From contig JAANBB010000044.1 of NCBI GenBank assembly GCA_014621425.1, positions 62,001-126,000 of the forward strand: a stretch of 64,000 bases of DNA, given 5' to 3'. The stretch comes from Cylindrodendrum hubeiense. Its lineage: Eukaryota > Ascomycota > Sordariomycetes > Hypocreales > Nectriaceae. The notes beneath the pieces were generated by a model. The model was not told the DNA's origin. It made no database searches and was given only the letters and a program-made list of their open reading frames with translations. The translations under genes and the position numbers were made by a program. Positions 52,201 through 64,000 of the stretch are shown here, in pieces (the first letter of the stretch is position 1; each line of letters opens with the position of its first letter).

Positions 52201-53799
52201 ATCTAATTATGTTCGACAATGTTTGTTAACAGGGAACTAGGAACCGCCCCCCCTTGAAGGCAAACGTCTACTCCACCTAGGACTGGCGAGAAATGGGGAG
52301 AGAAGTGGGCTATTCGAGTCGAATCAAGAGCCCCTCCCGCTAGTCTCGAGACCTAGATTGATCTATGCTTTAGTCCTGGCTACACATATGGAACAAACAT
52401 CGAATGCACCGAGAGAAAGAAGTGTTACTGTGGCGAGCGAACAAGCAGCTACCGCACCTAGGGTGAGCTCGAAACGAAGAGAGAAGTACGCTATCCCTAC
52501 TGAGTCAAGAACACCGTCTTCTAATCCCCGGAGCTACGCTAGCTTCTTATCTTTTGTTGGCCCCATCGGAAAATGATTCTTGCCTCGCAAGGTGGCTACC
52601 TGTTAGCTGAGGAGGGCAAAAACTGGCAAGCTAACTGCGGGTTCCATTTCTCTGGCACTGAATTGACGTTGAAATGCATCCGATCTTGATATACCTGTGC
52701 AAAGCCATGAATAGAGTGATAGCCTGATCAGAGGCTCGTAGGATGGGCAGTGGCCCGACCAAGCGGACGGGGCCTGTAGCGTCCGCGACTTTGGCCCGAG
52801 CAAAGGGACCCACCCTCCATGAGAAATTCCCATGTGGTGGGCCTAGCTGACATGACATCCCGCGGCTTTACCCGGGCAAACATTTTCGTATTCGGCGATG
52901 AAGTTATTTGCCGAACTATGAAAAGAGGAGAAAATACTTCCGTTATGTCTGTGGGGGTCGGGGCGTCGCTTAACGCGGGCGCGACACCGGATCCCATCGT
53001 TGGTGGCGTTGACAGGGTACACTGAACTTGAGCCTTCTGTTGTTGGTCGCTACAAGTCAGCAGGGTATTCAGCCTGGCAAGAAGCTAGTGCGAGCAAACA
53101 TGTTTGACCCAATCTCCGCCCCCTGAAGCTAACCCTGACTTGACCAGTGCGTGTGTGAGCAAGCGCCCGGCCCGGCAGCGATGGACTCGACCGAGGGCAT
53201 CGGGTCGAGCAAACATCGCTAAGCAAGTTGCCTGCCTTCGCTTCGAGAATGCGCATAGACGTACGAAAGAACAGACGCGCAAAAAAGTAAATCCGAGATG
53301 ATGTCCCCAACACCCGTTCCCCAAGCCCGGGAATCTACCTGTCACACCACCTCTCTTGTCTTTCTCTTCAAGTGCCCTGTTCAAACATCTTCATCATTCA
53401 TCAAGACATTCCCAAGCCCGGAAAAGCCCTTCTTTCGAGCGGCGGTGAAGGGGAATTGGGAATCATAGAATCTATAGAACTGCAACCAATAAGACTGTGC
53501 GACCGTTTTGAGGCCTCGGGGTGGTTTCATACTTGAGGATGCGCCAATCTCCCCGCACGCCTATGCGCCAGCGCGTAGTCGCTGGCATTTAAGCGCCCAT
53601 GACCCGCCATTACCAGGCCGCGTCGTTTCATTTGCCATGTGCCCAAGTTTTGAGAATGGGCCCTCACAACATGCTGTGCCGGAAGCGCTGACATGGCTGC
53701 GTCTTATTTCCATAAATATAGCTACCAGGCTTCAGAATCATGTATATCAACACCTTCATTGCCGTTTTCTACCCATAATTGTCAAATCAACCACCCGCC
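49214..53799. other. Gene-poor region, 4.6 kb
   Basis: No frame here carries a recognisable motif or convincing codon use. Several weakly related words occur (see 52275 and 52456), and the composition is neither strongly AT-rich nor coding-like. It may be a decayed transposable-element site or simply long intergenic DNA; I cannot tell by eye. Confidence 0.5.
52275..52516 (+). repeat. Weak diverged direct repeat
   Basis: Segments beginning ACCTAGG at 52275 and 52456 share GAGAGAAGT, GCTAT and TCAAGA in the same order over about 60 bp, at roughly 60% identity by eye. Tentative. Confidence 0.3.
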
Positions 53800-55928
53800 A
53801 TGGCTGATGTTCTCAGTCTGATCTCAGTCGTCTTCACTTTTGGACAAGGCTTTTATGAACTCGCCCAAATTGTAATTAAAACGAAACGGATAGGAAAGGA
53901 TGCTGCCAATGAGATTGAAGGATATCGCCTTGATATACAGATGCTAAAGGAGAGGATCAAATGGCTGAGTGGGCATTATGTTATCCTGCCATCGCAGAAC
54001 AGCACCGTGTCATATGACTGCCTTCACTGGTGTCACAAAACATTGGAATCGGTCGCTGAACTTTTGGATGACTTCTTCGTGAAAGTTACTAATCCTAACG
54101 AATTAAGGCGACACATTTCTTTTATCAAGCTTGCCTTCACCAACGATCTATCTGACTTAGAAAGACGCCTAGGTAGGCTTCATACGCGTGTAGAGAGGTT
54201 GCGTGATTATAACCTGGCCAATCCAAGGTCAGTAAATCCATGTCGACTTTTCTATACTTGACTTATTCTCAACAGGGCCAATCAAACTCTCGAGGTCACA
54301 GCGGGCTCTCGGCAAAGAGCTGAGAATGATCATATCTCAAAGCCGGCTTGCATAAACGAGAATGTGCATTCCACCCAACAAGTCACTACTTGCAGGCAAC
54401 AGGTGCAAATTGTCCTACCGAACCGCAATGCTCAGGATATATCCTACATTCAACATCCGTATCGCTGTGTTCTAAAGGACTCACAGAGATCTTGGGATGA
54501 AGGTTGGACTATGTTTAACATCCACTACCCTAGGTGGCTCTCGACTAGAAGATGGAGCATAAAATTTCGCAATGATCCTAACGGCCTAAATCAGTTCAAC
54601 TTCAGGCGCTACAACATGCAGCCCAACGGTTCAGAAATCTTCCTGATCGTGGGGAGGGGTGATCTGAATGCAATGCGACTACTTTTTAAAAAGAAACGTG
54701 CAAGTCCTTTCGATCGGGATGAGCAGGGGCTTTCATTGCTTCACGTAAGTCATCTAATTGTCCTGGTAGGAGTATTAACTGGAGCGAATTTAGTATGCAT
54801 CATGTTCAAATCAGCCATTAATATGCCGAGAGCTATTAAACCAAGGTCTTGGCGACTGCATAGATGAGGTGACAGCCAATAACTTGTAAGTATCCATCAT
54901 CCTTATGAAGAATACGCTTCCTGACCATTTCGAATAGTACACCGCGACAGATGAGTCTTTGGACTTCGTTAGTCATGGGTTCAAGCAAGCAGCCTGATGA
55001 CGAAATGATTCGGATGTTTGAGAGCTGCTCTGGAGATTCGCTACACTACGTGTCCGAAACGTTTTTCTGGCTTGGTTTATGTCGTGCGCCCGCTGATATA
55101 AATGTTATATCATGGTTCCAGCGGAAAACTGCGCCCATGTTTTTTGACCAACCTCTGAATGGGCTTCTACATGCTGCTAGACTTTACGTTCTTGAATCTC
55201 AAGTCGGAAAACATCCACACCCGGATGTTTTGTTGTTTCTACTAGCTCAGAAGAAACTTCACGAGTTTGCAGAAATTGCTGATTCTACCCAATCCAGGCA
55301 ATATCTTTTACACACTGTTGCTATTGGTTTCGGTCGTTATCATCGTGATCATCGAGATCATCGGCCCGCTCTCCTAGACCGGTTCCAGGTGAACAAAAAC
55401 GATCACGGCTTGGAACAGTGGAAGGAGATTACTCGCCTTATCGTCCGCAGCTCAACACCAGATGAGATGCACTGCGTGCAACAAATTCGACTAGAACGGC
55501 CAATCCGAGCAGATCCACGAATTCTTCTGCCAGAATGGACGGGGACGCCATTGATATCTGTTTTGCGAGCAACATTCTTGGATCACTTCCCTGCTCGTTC
55601 TAGGGATGTCGAACGATACGGGTATCGGTTTTGGGAGGAAGCCGTGTCATCTGTCATGAAGCAGTGGCTTCAACAGATCGTGGACAGCGGCATGGATTTG
55701 GTCGAGTATGGGGAAGGAGAGAACAAATCCATGCGCAATCGGAAAAAGACTGAGCCAAAATGCGGAGACTTCACAGTCACAACGAGTTATTGGTCAGCAA
55801 CAAAGAAGATACATGTTAAAGAGACTTTGCCAGTTAGTCTCATCCGTTTTGACTACGGCGCTACTGCCGAGGATTGGGTGTTTCATTGGGACGTTGATGA
55901 AAAGAAGCTTGTGGGTGGATTCTGGTAG
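53800..55928 (+). CDS. STAND-type N-terminal helical and ankyrin-like protein, four exons
   Basis: Unknown function. Exons: 53800-54227, 54276-54744, 54794-54895 and 54938-55928. The start MADVLSLISVVFTFGQGFYELAQ is the amphipathic opening typical of fungal STAND/HeLo-type N-terminal domains, followed by a helical coiled region to about residue 140. Across exons 2-4 one ankyrin-like repeat is assembled (SEIFLIVGRGDLNAMRLLF, DEQGLSLLHYAS, then CIDEVTANNFTPRQMSLW). The C-terminal 310 residues have no recognised domain; the short repeat HRDHRDHR is notable. About 660 residues. Similar proteins are usually linked to non-self recognition, but nothing here proves that. Confidence 0.75.
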
Positions 55929-56373
55929 ATAGCGAACGACAGAAGTGACTGGATCTGATTAATACTGGCTCGATCGGGTGAAGGGTAAATAACTGTTAAA
56001 GTGTTAATAGAAAGCGTTACAATTGGCTTGGCCACAAACTTTGCTCTCGGCGGGTTAAAAATCGTTGATATATATCTCAATGGGATCACAGGAACATAGA
56101 ACTGTGATACGATTTCCCCTTTAGGGATAGTTAAAGAGGCGACAGTGTAGTTTACGAAACTTAGCAAAACCAAAACATGACAGCTCAATTTGCAATATAG
56201 TTTGACCTGTACATTCCTAAGTTATGGTCCTAGTAACGAGTAAGGTATGCACAAGGCTGTGGGACAATGGGATGAAGTGCGCACTTTAGGGTGTTTTCAT
56301 ACATTACGTTTTAATCTACTAAGTTTCCAGCGAATATCTTGCATTGCCGAAGGGTACAAAAGAAATAATACCT
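55929..56373. other. Intergenic region between convergent genes
   Basis: 445 bp, no gene; presumably two 3' untranslated regions. Confidence 0.45.
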
Positions 56374-57897
56374 TCACAGCTTTCCTTCACGCCGGTAGTT
56401 TTCAACCCGATCCATAATCTCGTCGCAGTCCTTCCATATTCGTTGTCGATTGTGTAGGCCTTTGAACTGATTGTTGGCAAGCTTCGCTGAAAGAGCTAGT
56501 CGGACCTTCCGCCAGTCGGTTGTGTGAGCATTCTGGAGGATCCTTGACGTTTGAACAGATTTTGTCAGAGAGCTAGGGTCATTCCGCCGGACTTCTGATT
56601 GCGATTCATCGTTGGCGTGCTCCATTTCTGAGACAAGTGATCCATCGTCACTTGACTCGACTTGCCCCTGGTGAGATTCTACAAATGCCCGCAGTTCCTT
56701 GGAAGTTTTCGATGCCCATTTTGAATAATCAAGCTGAGACCAGGCTTCCCAAACCCAAGGCCACTCTTGAATAATAAGGGCGTGGAAAACACCATCAGGT
56801 ATGTGGCGAAAGGAGCGTGAGCTAAGTTGCAGTTTCCCGATATCCTCAAACGCCAGTTGCAGAAGAATCATGGTACGGACTTCCTGTGGCAGGCATGAGA
56901 ACGGATCCACAACTGTGGGTTCGTGGTGTGGTTGCTCAATCTCATCCACGGCGACGGTCTCGGCAGTGGCCTCGTTTTGCTGCGCCAAGGCGAACAGGGA
57001 GTCCAGCCCTGGAACATAGCATGGATTCGCAACCACATGTTCGGTGCCCGACCTGTGACTCCAAAACTGTCCACGAGCCTCAATTACTGCAGGATCCCTT
57101 GGGAACTGGTAGAAGGACGTCTCGTTCGCCTCCAGCTCCCACCATCCTGTCAACGCCTCTACATCGATCTTTCCATGTCGCCACAGTGAGGCTTGTTTGA
57201 AGACTTCCAGGCAGCTTGGATGGAACGGAAGTGCATATTCCGTTCTTAGACTCTCATCCAAGAGGAAGTTCTCCGCTTTGACAGTCTGACAACTGTGGCG
57301 CGCAGGGAAGACTTCGAGATATGGTCCATCTCTGCTTGGCATGTAATCACTTAGGCCGCTCAGAAAGAATGAGCCTGATTTCTCGAACTCCTCATCGCCA
57401 TGTTCCGGCTCCCAATTTTGGGGCTTGCGAACTAGGCACTGGACGGTGTTGCATCCCTTCATCTCTTGGACAGAGATACTCTGTCCGAGGTAGCCGCCTC
57501 CTGCGACAAGTGTGTAGGAACATTCTGGGCCTGCAATATGCTCCAGGTCGTAGGTACTGCCAATCCCGCGGAAACGTCTGTCAATCCCGTCCGCCGGAAG
57601 AGGATCCGGATGCTCTGGGAACAGTCTGCCATGTCGACTGCTGCTCTCGGCCGATACCGGCTCGTCTGGGTCTGCGTAGCCCTTAGGCGGGAATCCCCAG
57701 CGGTTGCGACGCGGCCTGAGCGCAACCATGCAGCCCGGAGGACATCTGCTTCCCGAGTAGTGCTTACTTCCAACGTAGGTGCCATCGAAATAAGTCGAGG
57801 AGCTCCATGCGGCGGTCCGGGGCTCAGACGGAGTGCGAATGCGTCCGATGTTGAAACTGACACCACAAATGTGGCAGTGAACCTCGGAGTATCCCAT
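56374..57897 (-). CDS. F-box-like protein, 507 aa
   Basis: Probable substrate adaptor of an SCF ubiquitin ligase. The ATG at 57897 begins MGYSEVHCHICGVSFNIGRIRTP, a Cys-containing N-terminus common in large fungal F-box families, and a central F-box-like segment reads DPFSCLPQEVRTMILLQLAFEDIG followed by KLQLSSRSFRHIPD (the core is split here only for reading). The C-terminus is acidic then basic and ends NYRREGKL. Single exon; no membrane segment. Substrate unknown. Confidence 0.82.
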   Translation of the reverse strand: MGYSEVHCHICGVSFNIGRIRTPSEPRTAAWSSSTYFDGTYVGSKHYSGSRCPPGCMVALRPRRNRWGFPPKGYADPDEPVSAESSSRHGRLFPEHPDPLPADGIDRRFRGIGSTYDLEHIAGPECSYTLVAGGGYLGQSISVQEMKGCNTVQCLVRKPQNWEPEHGDEEFEKSGSFFLSGLSDYMPSRDGPYLEVFPARHSCQTVKAENFLLDESLRTEYALPFHPSCLEVFKQASLWRHGKIDVEALTGWWELEANETSFYQFPRDPAVIEARGQFWSHRSGTEHVVANPCYVPGLDSLFALAQQNEATAETVAVDEIEQPHHEPTVVDPFSCLPQEVRTMILLQLAFEDIGKLQLSSRSFRHIPDGVFHALIIQEWPWVWEAWSQLDYSKWASKTSKELRAFVESHQGQVESSDDGSLVSEMEHANDESQSEVRRNDPSSLTKSVQTSRILQNAHTTDWRKVRLALSAKLANNQFKGLHNRQRIWKDCDEIMDRVENYRREGKL

Positions 57898-58765
57898 GTC
57901 GCCCCGGTTATGCAAGTAGCGTCAAGCAGATAAATGGATGTCGGTTTGCATATGCGTCTGCAGGTCGAAATTAGAGATGCGATGACTTATGAAACCCTGG
58001 CGATCAGATGCAACGATGCAGAACTATCGCGGCCGCCGGCTAAGCGAGAAATCAGCTCATCGTGTTGCCTGGTCAACGATTCGCCACGTATGTGTTGACA
58101 GCGCGAAAACCGGGACCACGATGCATCTGCACTTGCGCTCTGCACTTGCGCTCTGTACTTGCACTGCCTTTGCGAGTCATAGAAAGAGCTTTCTTACTGA
58201 AAAGAATATGCTAAATGATGACCCCGGCACATACATATATCCCTGCCTGCTCACTCAAGTCGCATTATCTATTCTTGTCGCCGGGAGCGAATAATGCCGC
58301 ACATCGATCGCGGCCTTGGCGACGATCCTCTTAGCGCAGAATCGAACCGCGTATTGAGCAGCGTTATTTCCGGACACATTTCCGGGCACAGAGGACTGTA
58401 ACGTCACCGCGGATGAACAATGGATCTTGTAGGCTCACCACTGACGAGGGAATGGTTGACATGAGTTAGTTAAGTATCTATCTCTATCTATGAAAGTCCC
58501 ACCACCAGGGCAGAGGCCACCGGCATGTGTATACTCATTGGAGATGCGTATGCCGATGGAGCAATGTTCGGGGGGTTTCTTCAGACCTCGGCCTAAAAAC
58601 GAAAGCGTTCACTTGAACGGATGTTGTTACATCACAGAGTAAACAGTTGGAGCCAGTATTTTTAGCAGCAGTAGTAATATATGTACAAATACTAATATGA
58701 AGTTACTTCTTCCAAAAATAATACACAAAACGCCCAATAGGTTGTCCCTCAAGACCTATCTAAAA
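57898..58765. other. Intergenic region with a 13-bp tandem repeat
   Basis: 868 bp upstream of the F-box gene and downstream of the PKS. TGCACTTGCGCTC is repeated twice exactly at 58128-58153, with a third imperfect unit to about 58167. No gene seen. Confidence 0.5.
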
Positions 58766-61700
58766 CTACTCCTCTTCTGCCAACGCATTCTGGCTGACGA
58801 GACTGCTCTTCTCGGCAATCTTGTAACCCAGCAGCTGAAGCGAAGATGCCTGCAGAATCTCAAACACCGGCACATCGGCCTTGACCTCGCGCAGTAGCCA
58901 GTTCCTCACCTCGACTGCCACGAGCGAGTCTACTCCATACACCGACGTCGGGCTTGCCGCATCGATGTCCTCCAGCGCAATCATCAGTGACTTGGAAAGC
59001 TTCTTCATCAGAGCATCCAGAATCACCATTCCCGCGTCCTCTACAGACAGAGATTCCTTGACCTGTTGTGCCAACGATGGCCCGGCGTTGGCGTTGCGGT
59101 CGACTGTTCGCGCCCGCATGTTGTGCAGATGCGAGAATACAGGATCGCGGAACCAGTGAGGCACATCGCCCTGGCTCTGGTCGAAGTGAGCCTGGGTACC
59201 GACACCAGTAACGATCTGGCATCGGTCCTTCGTCCTCTCCATAGCGATGTTCATCATCTCGAGGAACTCTTCCTCCTCAATCTGTAGGAAGCCCCATCGC
59301 GCCAGGTTGCGCTCTGCAGCGCCCTCGTTCTCTGCGACATAGCCGACAGACTTAATCATGCCGAGATCGATGACAGCTGCGGGTAGGTTGCGAGCAACTC
59401 GGTAGTGGGCAAGCGCATCTTGGAACGCATTGGCCGCTGCGTAGTTGCCCTGCGAGGTATCGCCGACCATGCCAGCTGCACTGGCCAGCATGATGAAGAA
59501 GTCCAAAGGCTGGTCCAGAGTCGACTCGTGGAGATTCCAAGAGCCGTGGACCTTGGGACGGATGACCTTGGTGAATACCTCATGAGACATGTTTGCAAAA
59601 ATTCGGTCCTAGAGGAGGATAATTATTAGCGTGGATCAGCAGTTCGGTTGGTGATAAAGACTCACCTCCAACACCATAGCAGCTTGGATGACACCGCGAA
59701 TTGGAGGCAGACGTTTCAATGTCTCTTCCATCTTCGCCTTCAGATCATCTCCATTGGTGAGATCGCAGGCCATAGCCTCGACCTGGACTCCCACATCCTG
59801 AAGATCGCCAACCAACTTCTGCGAGTCCTCGTTCGTGGCTCCTGAACGAGATAGTATGATCAGGTTCTTAGCGCCTTGAGAGGCCATTCGGCGTGCAAGA
59901 CTGCGACCGAGTCCTCCAAATCCTCCCGCAATCACGTAAGTAGACTCGGGATCCAGGCGATATCCCGTCTTCTCCCTCGGCGCAACCTATTTAAACTTGT
60001 TAGTGACTTTGACGATGTACAAAAACGTATCTGACTTACCGGTACGATATCATCTGCCTCAGGCACGAGTACAATCTTGCCCATGTGTTTTCCGGCTTGC
60101 ATGTAACGGAAGGCCTCCTCAGTCTTGGAGAATGAGAATATGGTGATGGGAGAGACTTTGCCGATGTTGCCGTTCCTCAGAAGAGTCATGACATCTGACA
60201 GCAACTGAGCTCCCAGTGCCTTGCGTTGTCTGAAGATGACGGTCAAGTCGACAGACGCAAGAGTGACATTCCTGATGAAAGGAGCCATGCCGAGACGCGT
60301 GTTATCTTCAATGTCCTTCTTTCCGATCTCAATGAAACGACCGAAAGGTGCGATAACAGACCAACTAGCCTTCAGCGCATCTCCGGAAAGACAGTTCAGT
60401 ACGATATCGACTCCCTTGCCACCTGTCATTCTGCGAATGCCTTCGACAAAAGTAAGGTTTCGGCTGGAGAAGATATGATCCTCAGGGATGCCGTAAGTGT
60501 TCATGATGTGCTCCTTCTTGTCCTTGGTACCGACCGTGACAAAGACCTCGGCACCGTAGAACTTGCAAAGCATGATTGCTGCCTGTCCGACACCACCGGC
60601 AGCGGCATGGATCAAGACTGTCTCCCCCTTCTTGATGCGGGCTTGCTCGACAAGTCCGTAGTATGCAGTGCAGTACACGATGGGTAGAGATGCAGCAACC
60701 GAAAAGTCCATATCGTCAGGAATTGGCTGGACCAACGCGGCCGGGTTATGCACGACGTTGCAGTAGGCGCCCAGAGTCCAGGTACACACTCTGTCGCCAA
60801 CCTTGAGATGGGATACCTCGGAGCCAACCTCGGCGACGACACCACTGCATTCACAGCCCAGGAAGTCATCGACCAGCTGACCCATGCAAACCATGATATC
60901 ACGGAAGTTGAGACCCACTGCGCGCACGTCAATCTTGACGTAGTCGGAGGGCAGCGGGGCCAGAGCCACGGGGTCGTCGACAAATCGCAGCGTGTCGAGC
61001 AGACCAGGCGTGGCAATCTTCAGAGTCAGGGGACGTCCGGACTGGTTGAATGGTTCCATCTCATTGGTAGCGTTATTGGATCTGCTTTGGCCGGCGATCC
61101 TGGCGTTCAAGTCGGCTGCCTCGATGCAACGCTTGATGTAGACGAGGCCGTCCTTCTCCGAGAACTCCTGGTCACCAGAAGTGTCCGCGGCGGTCTTCTG
61201 GATGATAGAGAAAAGCAAATCAACGCGCTCCTTTGCCGACAATGGGCTATCTGGAGACAAGTCAAATGTCGTCAAGTGGGTGCCTTCGTGCTCTGCACGG
61301 AGCGTTCTTGCGAGACCATGCATCAGTGCTACCTCTGGGCTGCTGGCTCCTCGAGAACCACCTTGAGTCAACCACAGAAGACTCTGTCCTTGCAACAAGA
61401 TGGACTTGAGAGTCTCAAATTCCTTCGGGCTGACGTCTTTGAGGAGAGGCTGGGCCAACTCTGCGACAGAAATACACATCTTGCCAGCGACATCTTCGTC
61501 GCCAAGCTGGCTGAAGGGCTTCGTTGTAACCGCCACGCCCATCTCCGAAAGCCGGGCTTGGAGGGCCCCGACAAAAGCGTCCTCACTGCCAACCACATCG
61601 CCAGTTGCGATCGTAACCGGGGGCAGAACGGCCTTTCCGGCATCCTCTTGCTCAGGCTCAATTGCTTCAGCGACCATCAGGCGACCGGTCTGATCGCGTG

Positions 61701-64000
61701 GGTTCTGGTGATCCGGTGTACTGGACTTGAGATCTCCAAACCCGTTGTTCTTGAGAATGGACACCCAAGTTTCCTCGTCCATTGTTGGGCCCCATTGACG
61801 GAAGGATTCTTCCGACATCCACCATCCGGGAAGGTTGCCGAAAGGCAGGAATACTCGGTTGAGGACATGTGTGATTTCCAGAAGCAAAAGCTTGCCGCCA
61901 GTCTTAAGCATCTTTCGCGCGTTAGCGATGGTGGTGTTCATGTTCGTGGTTGCGTGCAGAACGTTGAAGGCAATGATGACGTCGAACTTCTCGTCCTCGG
62001 CGAAGCCCTGGCCGTGGGGGTCCTGCTCAACGTTCAACTTTCGGTAGTTGATGAGGCCAGTCCAGTCACTGAACTTCTGCTCGGCCTTCTCGAAAAAGCC
62101 GGCAGAGATATCAGTGTAGGTGTAGCTGGAGAATCGGGGATAGGTACCACCGCCGCCACCCAGGGCTTTGAGGATGGGCACCGTCGCTCCTCCAGTTCCA
62201 GCACCAATTTCGAGGTACTGCAGCTGTGGGGACTTGTGAGACAGCATTTTGATGTATCGCTGGAGATGGGCGTAGGATGTGGCAATTCCCAGAGAGTTGG
62301 CGTAGTAGTTGTAGAGGAGTTCATCCTCAAGCATCAATGCCAAAGGCTCGATCTCGTTTCGGAGGATGCGAGGCAAGTTGCGTCCCATGAGACAGAGAAG
62401 CTGGCCCTCGTAATCGGTAGACTCGATTTTCTTGATGAGCGTGTCCATCTTCTCTTGCATTTCAGGGGTGTCGAACTGCAACCACTCAGGAGTTTGATGC
62501 TCGATTTCACCAGCAACAACTTGCTCGCGGTGGTGCTTCATGTAGCGGTAGAACTTTTGATGGTGGGGTTGAATGACCTGGTCATCTGTGACGCTCTGCA
62601 GAGCCTTGTCGTAGAAGTAGGACGCGACCATCTCAAGTGTTGCAATGTACTCGGAAGGTGTGTCCTCGACTCCAGTTGCGGTGAGATCGGCCTCGAGTTG
62701 CTCCTTGGTCATGAAGTCCAGGTCAGGCTGCCATTCAACATCGAAGCACAGCTTCTTGATTTCGTCGGCGTCACTGTTATCGTCACCAGAGTTGCTCGAT
62801 GTGAGGGCTGTGCAAGTAACACCCTGGATCCTGACAACAGGAGGGGATTCATCGTCGTCCCGGACAGTGATCTTGGCCGTGGCCTCTCGGAAGCCTACGA
62901 AAGCGGCCTGAGAAAGTGCCTTGAAAGAGTGGCCAGCCTCACTGGAGATCTTGCTCGAGACGTACAGCTCCTGGATAAAGGTAGGCATGTAAGGCTCCTT
63001 GATATTCGCAGCGGCGTGTGTCAGGGCTGGGAACAGGGTCTGCAGGAAGGTATCCATGGTAGCTGGATGGACGAGGTGCTCATACTCGTAGTTGCACGGC
63101 ATGCAACTCTTGGTGTCAGGAACTGTCAGCTCACCCAGAGCTTTACCAGGTCCGTAACTGAGTCCGGTAATGTTGCGGAATGTTGGGCCATATTCCAGTC
63201 CTGCCTTGGAAAGATCATCATAAATCTTGTCAGGCGTAGCGACTGTTTGGCAGAATTCCTTTGCAGTCTCAAACTCTTGTTGGTGTACAGAAAGCGACTC
63301 CCTTGCTTCCCTGCCAGCATCCACCTCGCCGGTCGCTTGCTCATAGTTGATAGCAAGCAGACCTCGGCAATGCTCATTCACACCCGATGCGGTATGGGTG
63401 AAGACTCTGAACTCTTTCCAGAGATCCGAAGAGGACCTGCTGCTAGAGTTGAATGGCCTGACGTGGAACATGACTTCAATGCCAAGCTCAGTTTGGGGGA
63501 CAACCAGGGCTCTGCTGATGAGCATCTCAGAGATGGTGTAGCCAACAACTCTCTCTCGGTCCAAGGTAGGTGTCATCTGCTTGGCAGCCTCCAGTGCCAT
63601 CGACACATATCCCGCAGCGGGATACACGATAGAGCCTTGTACCTGATGGTCCTTGACCCAAGGCTGCTCCGAGACACGGATGAAGTTCCTCCATCGAGGC
63701 TCCGCGGGATTCCAGTCGGCCACCGGGGCGCCGATGAAGTCGTTACGCGGAGAGGGGCGGAATCGGTACTGCGAACTGAGACGCGACTCGGCCCAAAACT
63801 TCTTGCTGTGGTTCCAGGGATACGGAGGCAGGTCAACCAAAACCTGGGGCGTAGGGCTAGATTGCTCTGGCTCGTTAACCTTCTGAAGCTGCGCCGGCAT
63901 ACCACGGGCCCAAAGAGCGGCCACAGCCTCAAGCGTCGTCTCACAGGCGTCCTTGTCTCGGACAAGGGCCGAGTAGTACGGCATGTTGCCATTCTTCTGG
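58766..64000 (-). CDS. Highly reducing polyketide synthase, C-terminal part
   Basis: Iterative type I PKS; the N-terminal ketosynthase and acyltransferase lie beyond the right edge. Exons: from beyond 64000 to 60040, 59986-59666 and 59608-58766, with 53- and 57-nt introns. Domain order on the minus strand: dehydratase with His in WVKDHQVQGSIVYPAAGY and Asp in HPATMDTFLQ; C-methyltransferase with an intact SAM motif LEIGAGTGGAT; enoyl reductase with GLNFRDIMV and the NADPH loop AAAGGVGQAA; ketoreductase with VIAGGFGGLGRSLARR and the catalytic Tyr in GNYAAANAF; and acyl carrier protein with the phosphopantetheine Ser in YGVDSLVAVEVRNW. All visible motifs look functional, so methylated, fully reduced chain segments are expected. 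There is no thioesterase; the protein ends LAEEE just after the carrier domain. Product unknown. Confidence 0.95.

Noticed and set aside
1..64000. CRISPR arrays, insertion sequences or bacterial operon signals
   Set aside because: The DNA is fungal with spliceosomal introns. No regular spacer-repeat array or transposase motif was seen; the CHAT protein alone does not imply a CRISPR system.

Overview
The window reads as nuclear DNA of a filamentous ascomycete (Pezizomycotina). Genes carry short introns of about 50-70 nt with GT-AG borders and CTAAC-type branch points, and the families present are typical moulds' (GH54 arabinofuranosidase, F1/T1-type RNase, highly reducing PKS, DUF7053, DUF3632, STAND/NLR relics). 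The RNase resembles Fusarium RNase F1, which weakly suggests Sordariomycetes; the species cannot be named from sequence alone.

Layout. 0-8 kb: a 5'-truncated unknown gene, a xylitol/polyol dehydrogenase, an unknown single-exon gene, and a secreted GH54 arabinofuranosidase, so two genes of pentose/hemicellulose use lie close together. 8-19 kb: an NLR N-terminal relic, a five-exon MFS transporter, a DUF7053 gene, an inosine/xanthosine triphosphatase and a large membrane protein. 19.9-39.7 kb: the most notable region, ten adjacent genes that fit one catabolic programme: nucleoside hydrolase, amidase, two divergent methylmalonate/malonate-semialdehyde dehydrogenase paralogs, an Upp-type uracil phosphoribosyltransferase (UPRT), URC4 (DUF1688), URC1 (GTP-cyclohydrolase-II-like), a second, Fur1-type UPRT, a PRPP synthetase, and a MOSC-reductase-ferredoxin fusion. 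40-58 kb: a TPR-CHAT protease-like protein, an Old-Yellow-Enzyme oxidoreductase, a secreted guanyl-specific RNase, a DUF3632 protein, a 4.6 kb gene-poor stretch, an ankyrin-type protein and an F-box-like protein. 58.8-64 kb: the C-terminal two-thirds of a highly reducing polyketide synthase running off the right edge on the minus strand.

How the central genes may work together (inference on known families). URC1 and URC4 are core genes of the URC uracil-degradation route described in the yeast Lachancea kluyveri, which starts from uracil made into UMP. Here the hydrolase could release uracil from uridine, the two UPRTs could make UMP from uracil and PRPP, the cluster PRPP synthetase could supply the PRPP, URC1/URC4 could open and cleave the ring, the amidase could act on an amide or ureido intermediate, and the semialdehyde dehydrogenases could clear the C3 product. 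Several genes are arranged as divergent pairs, and two of the shared promoters carry dense GATA-factor (HGATAR) sites, as expected for nitrogen-source genes. Exon borders below were read by eye from splice signals and family alignment; they are not experimentally supported.
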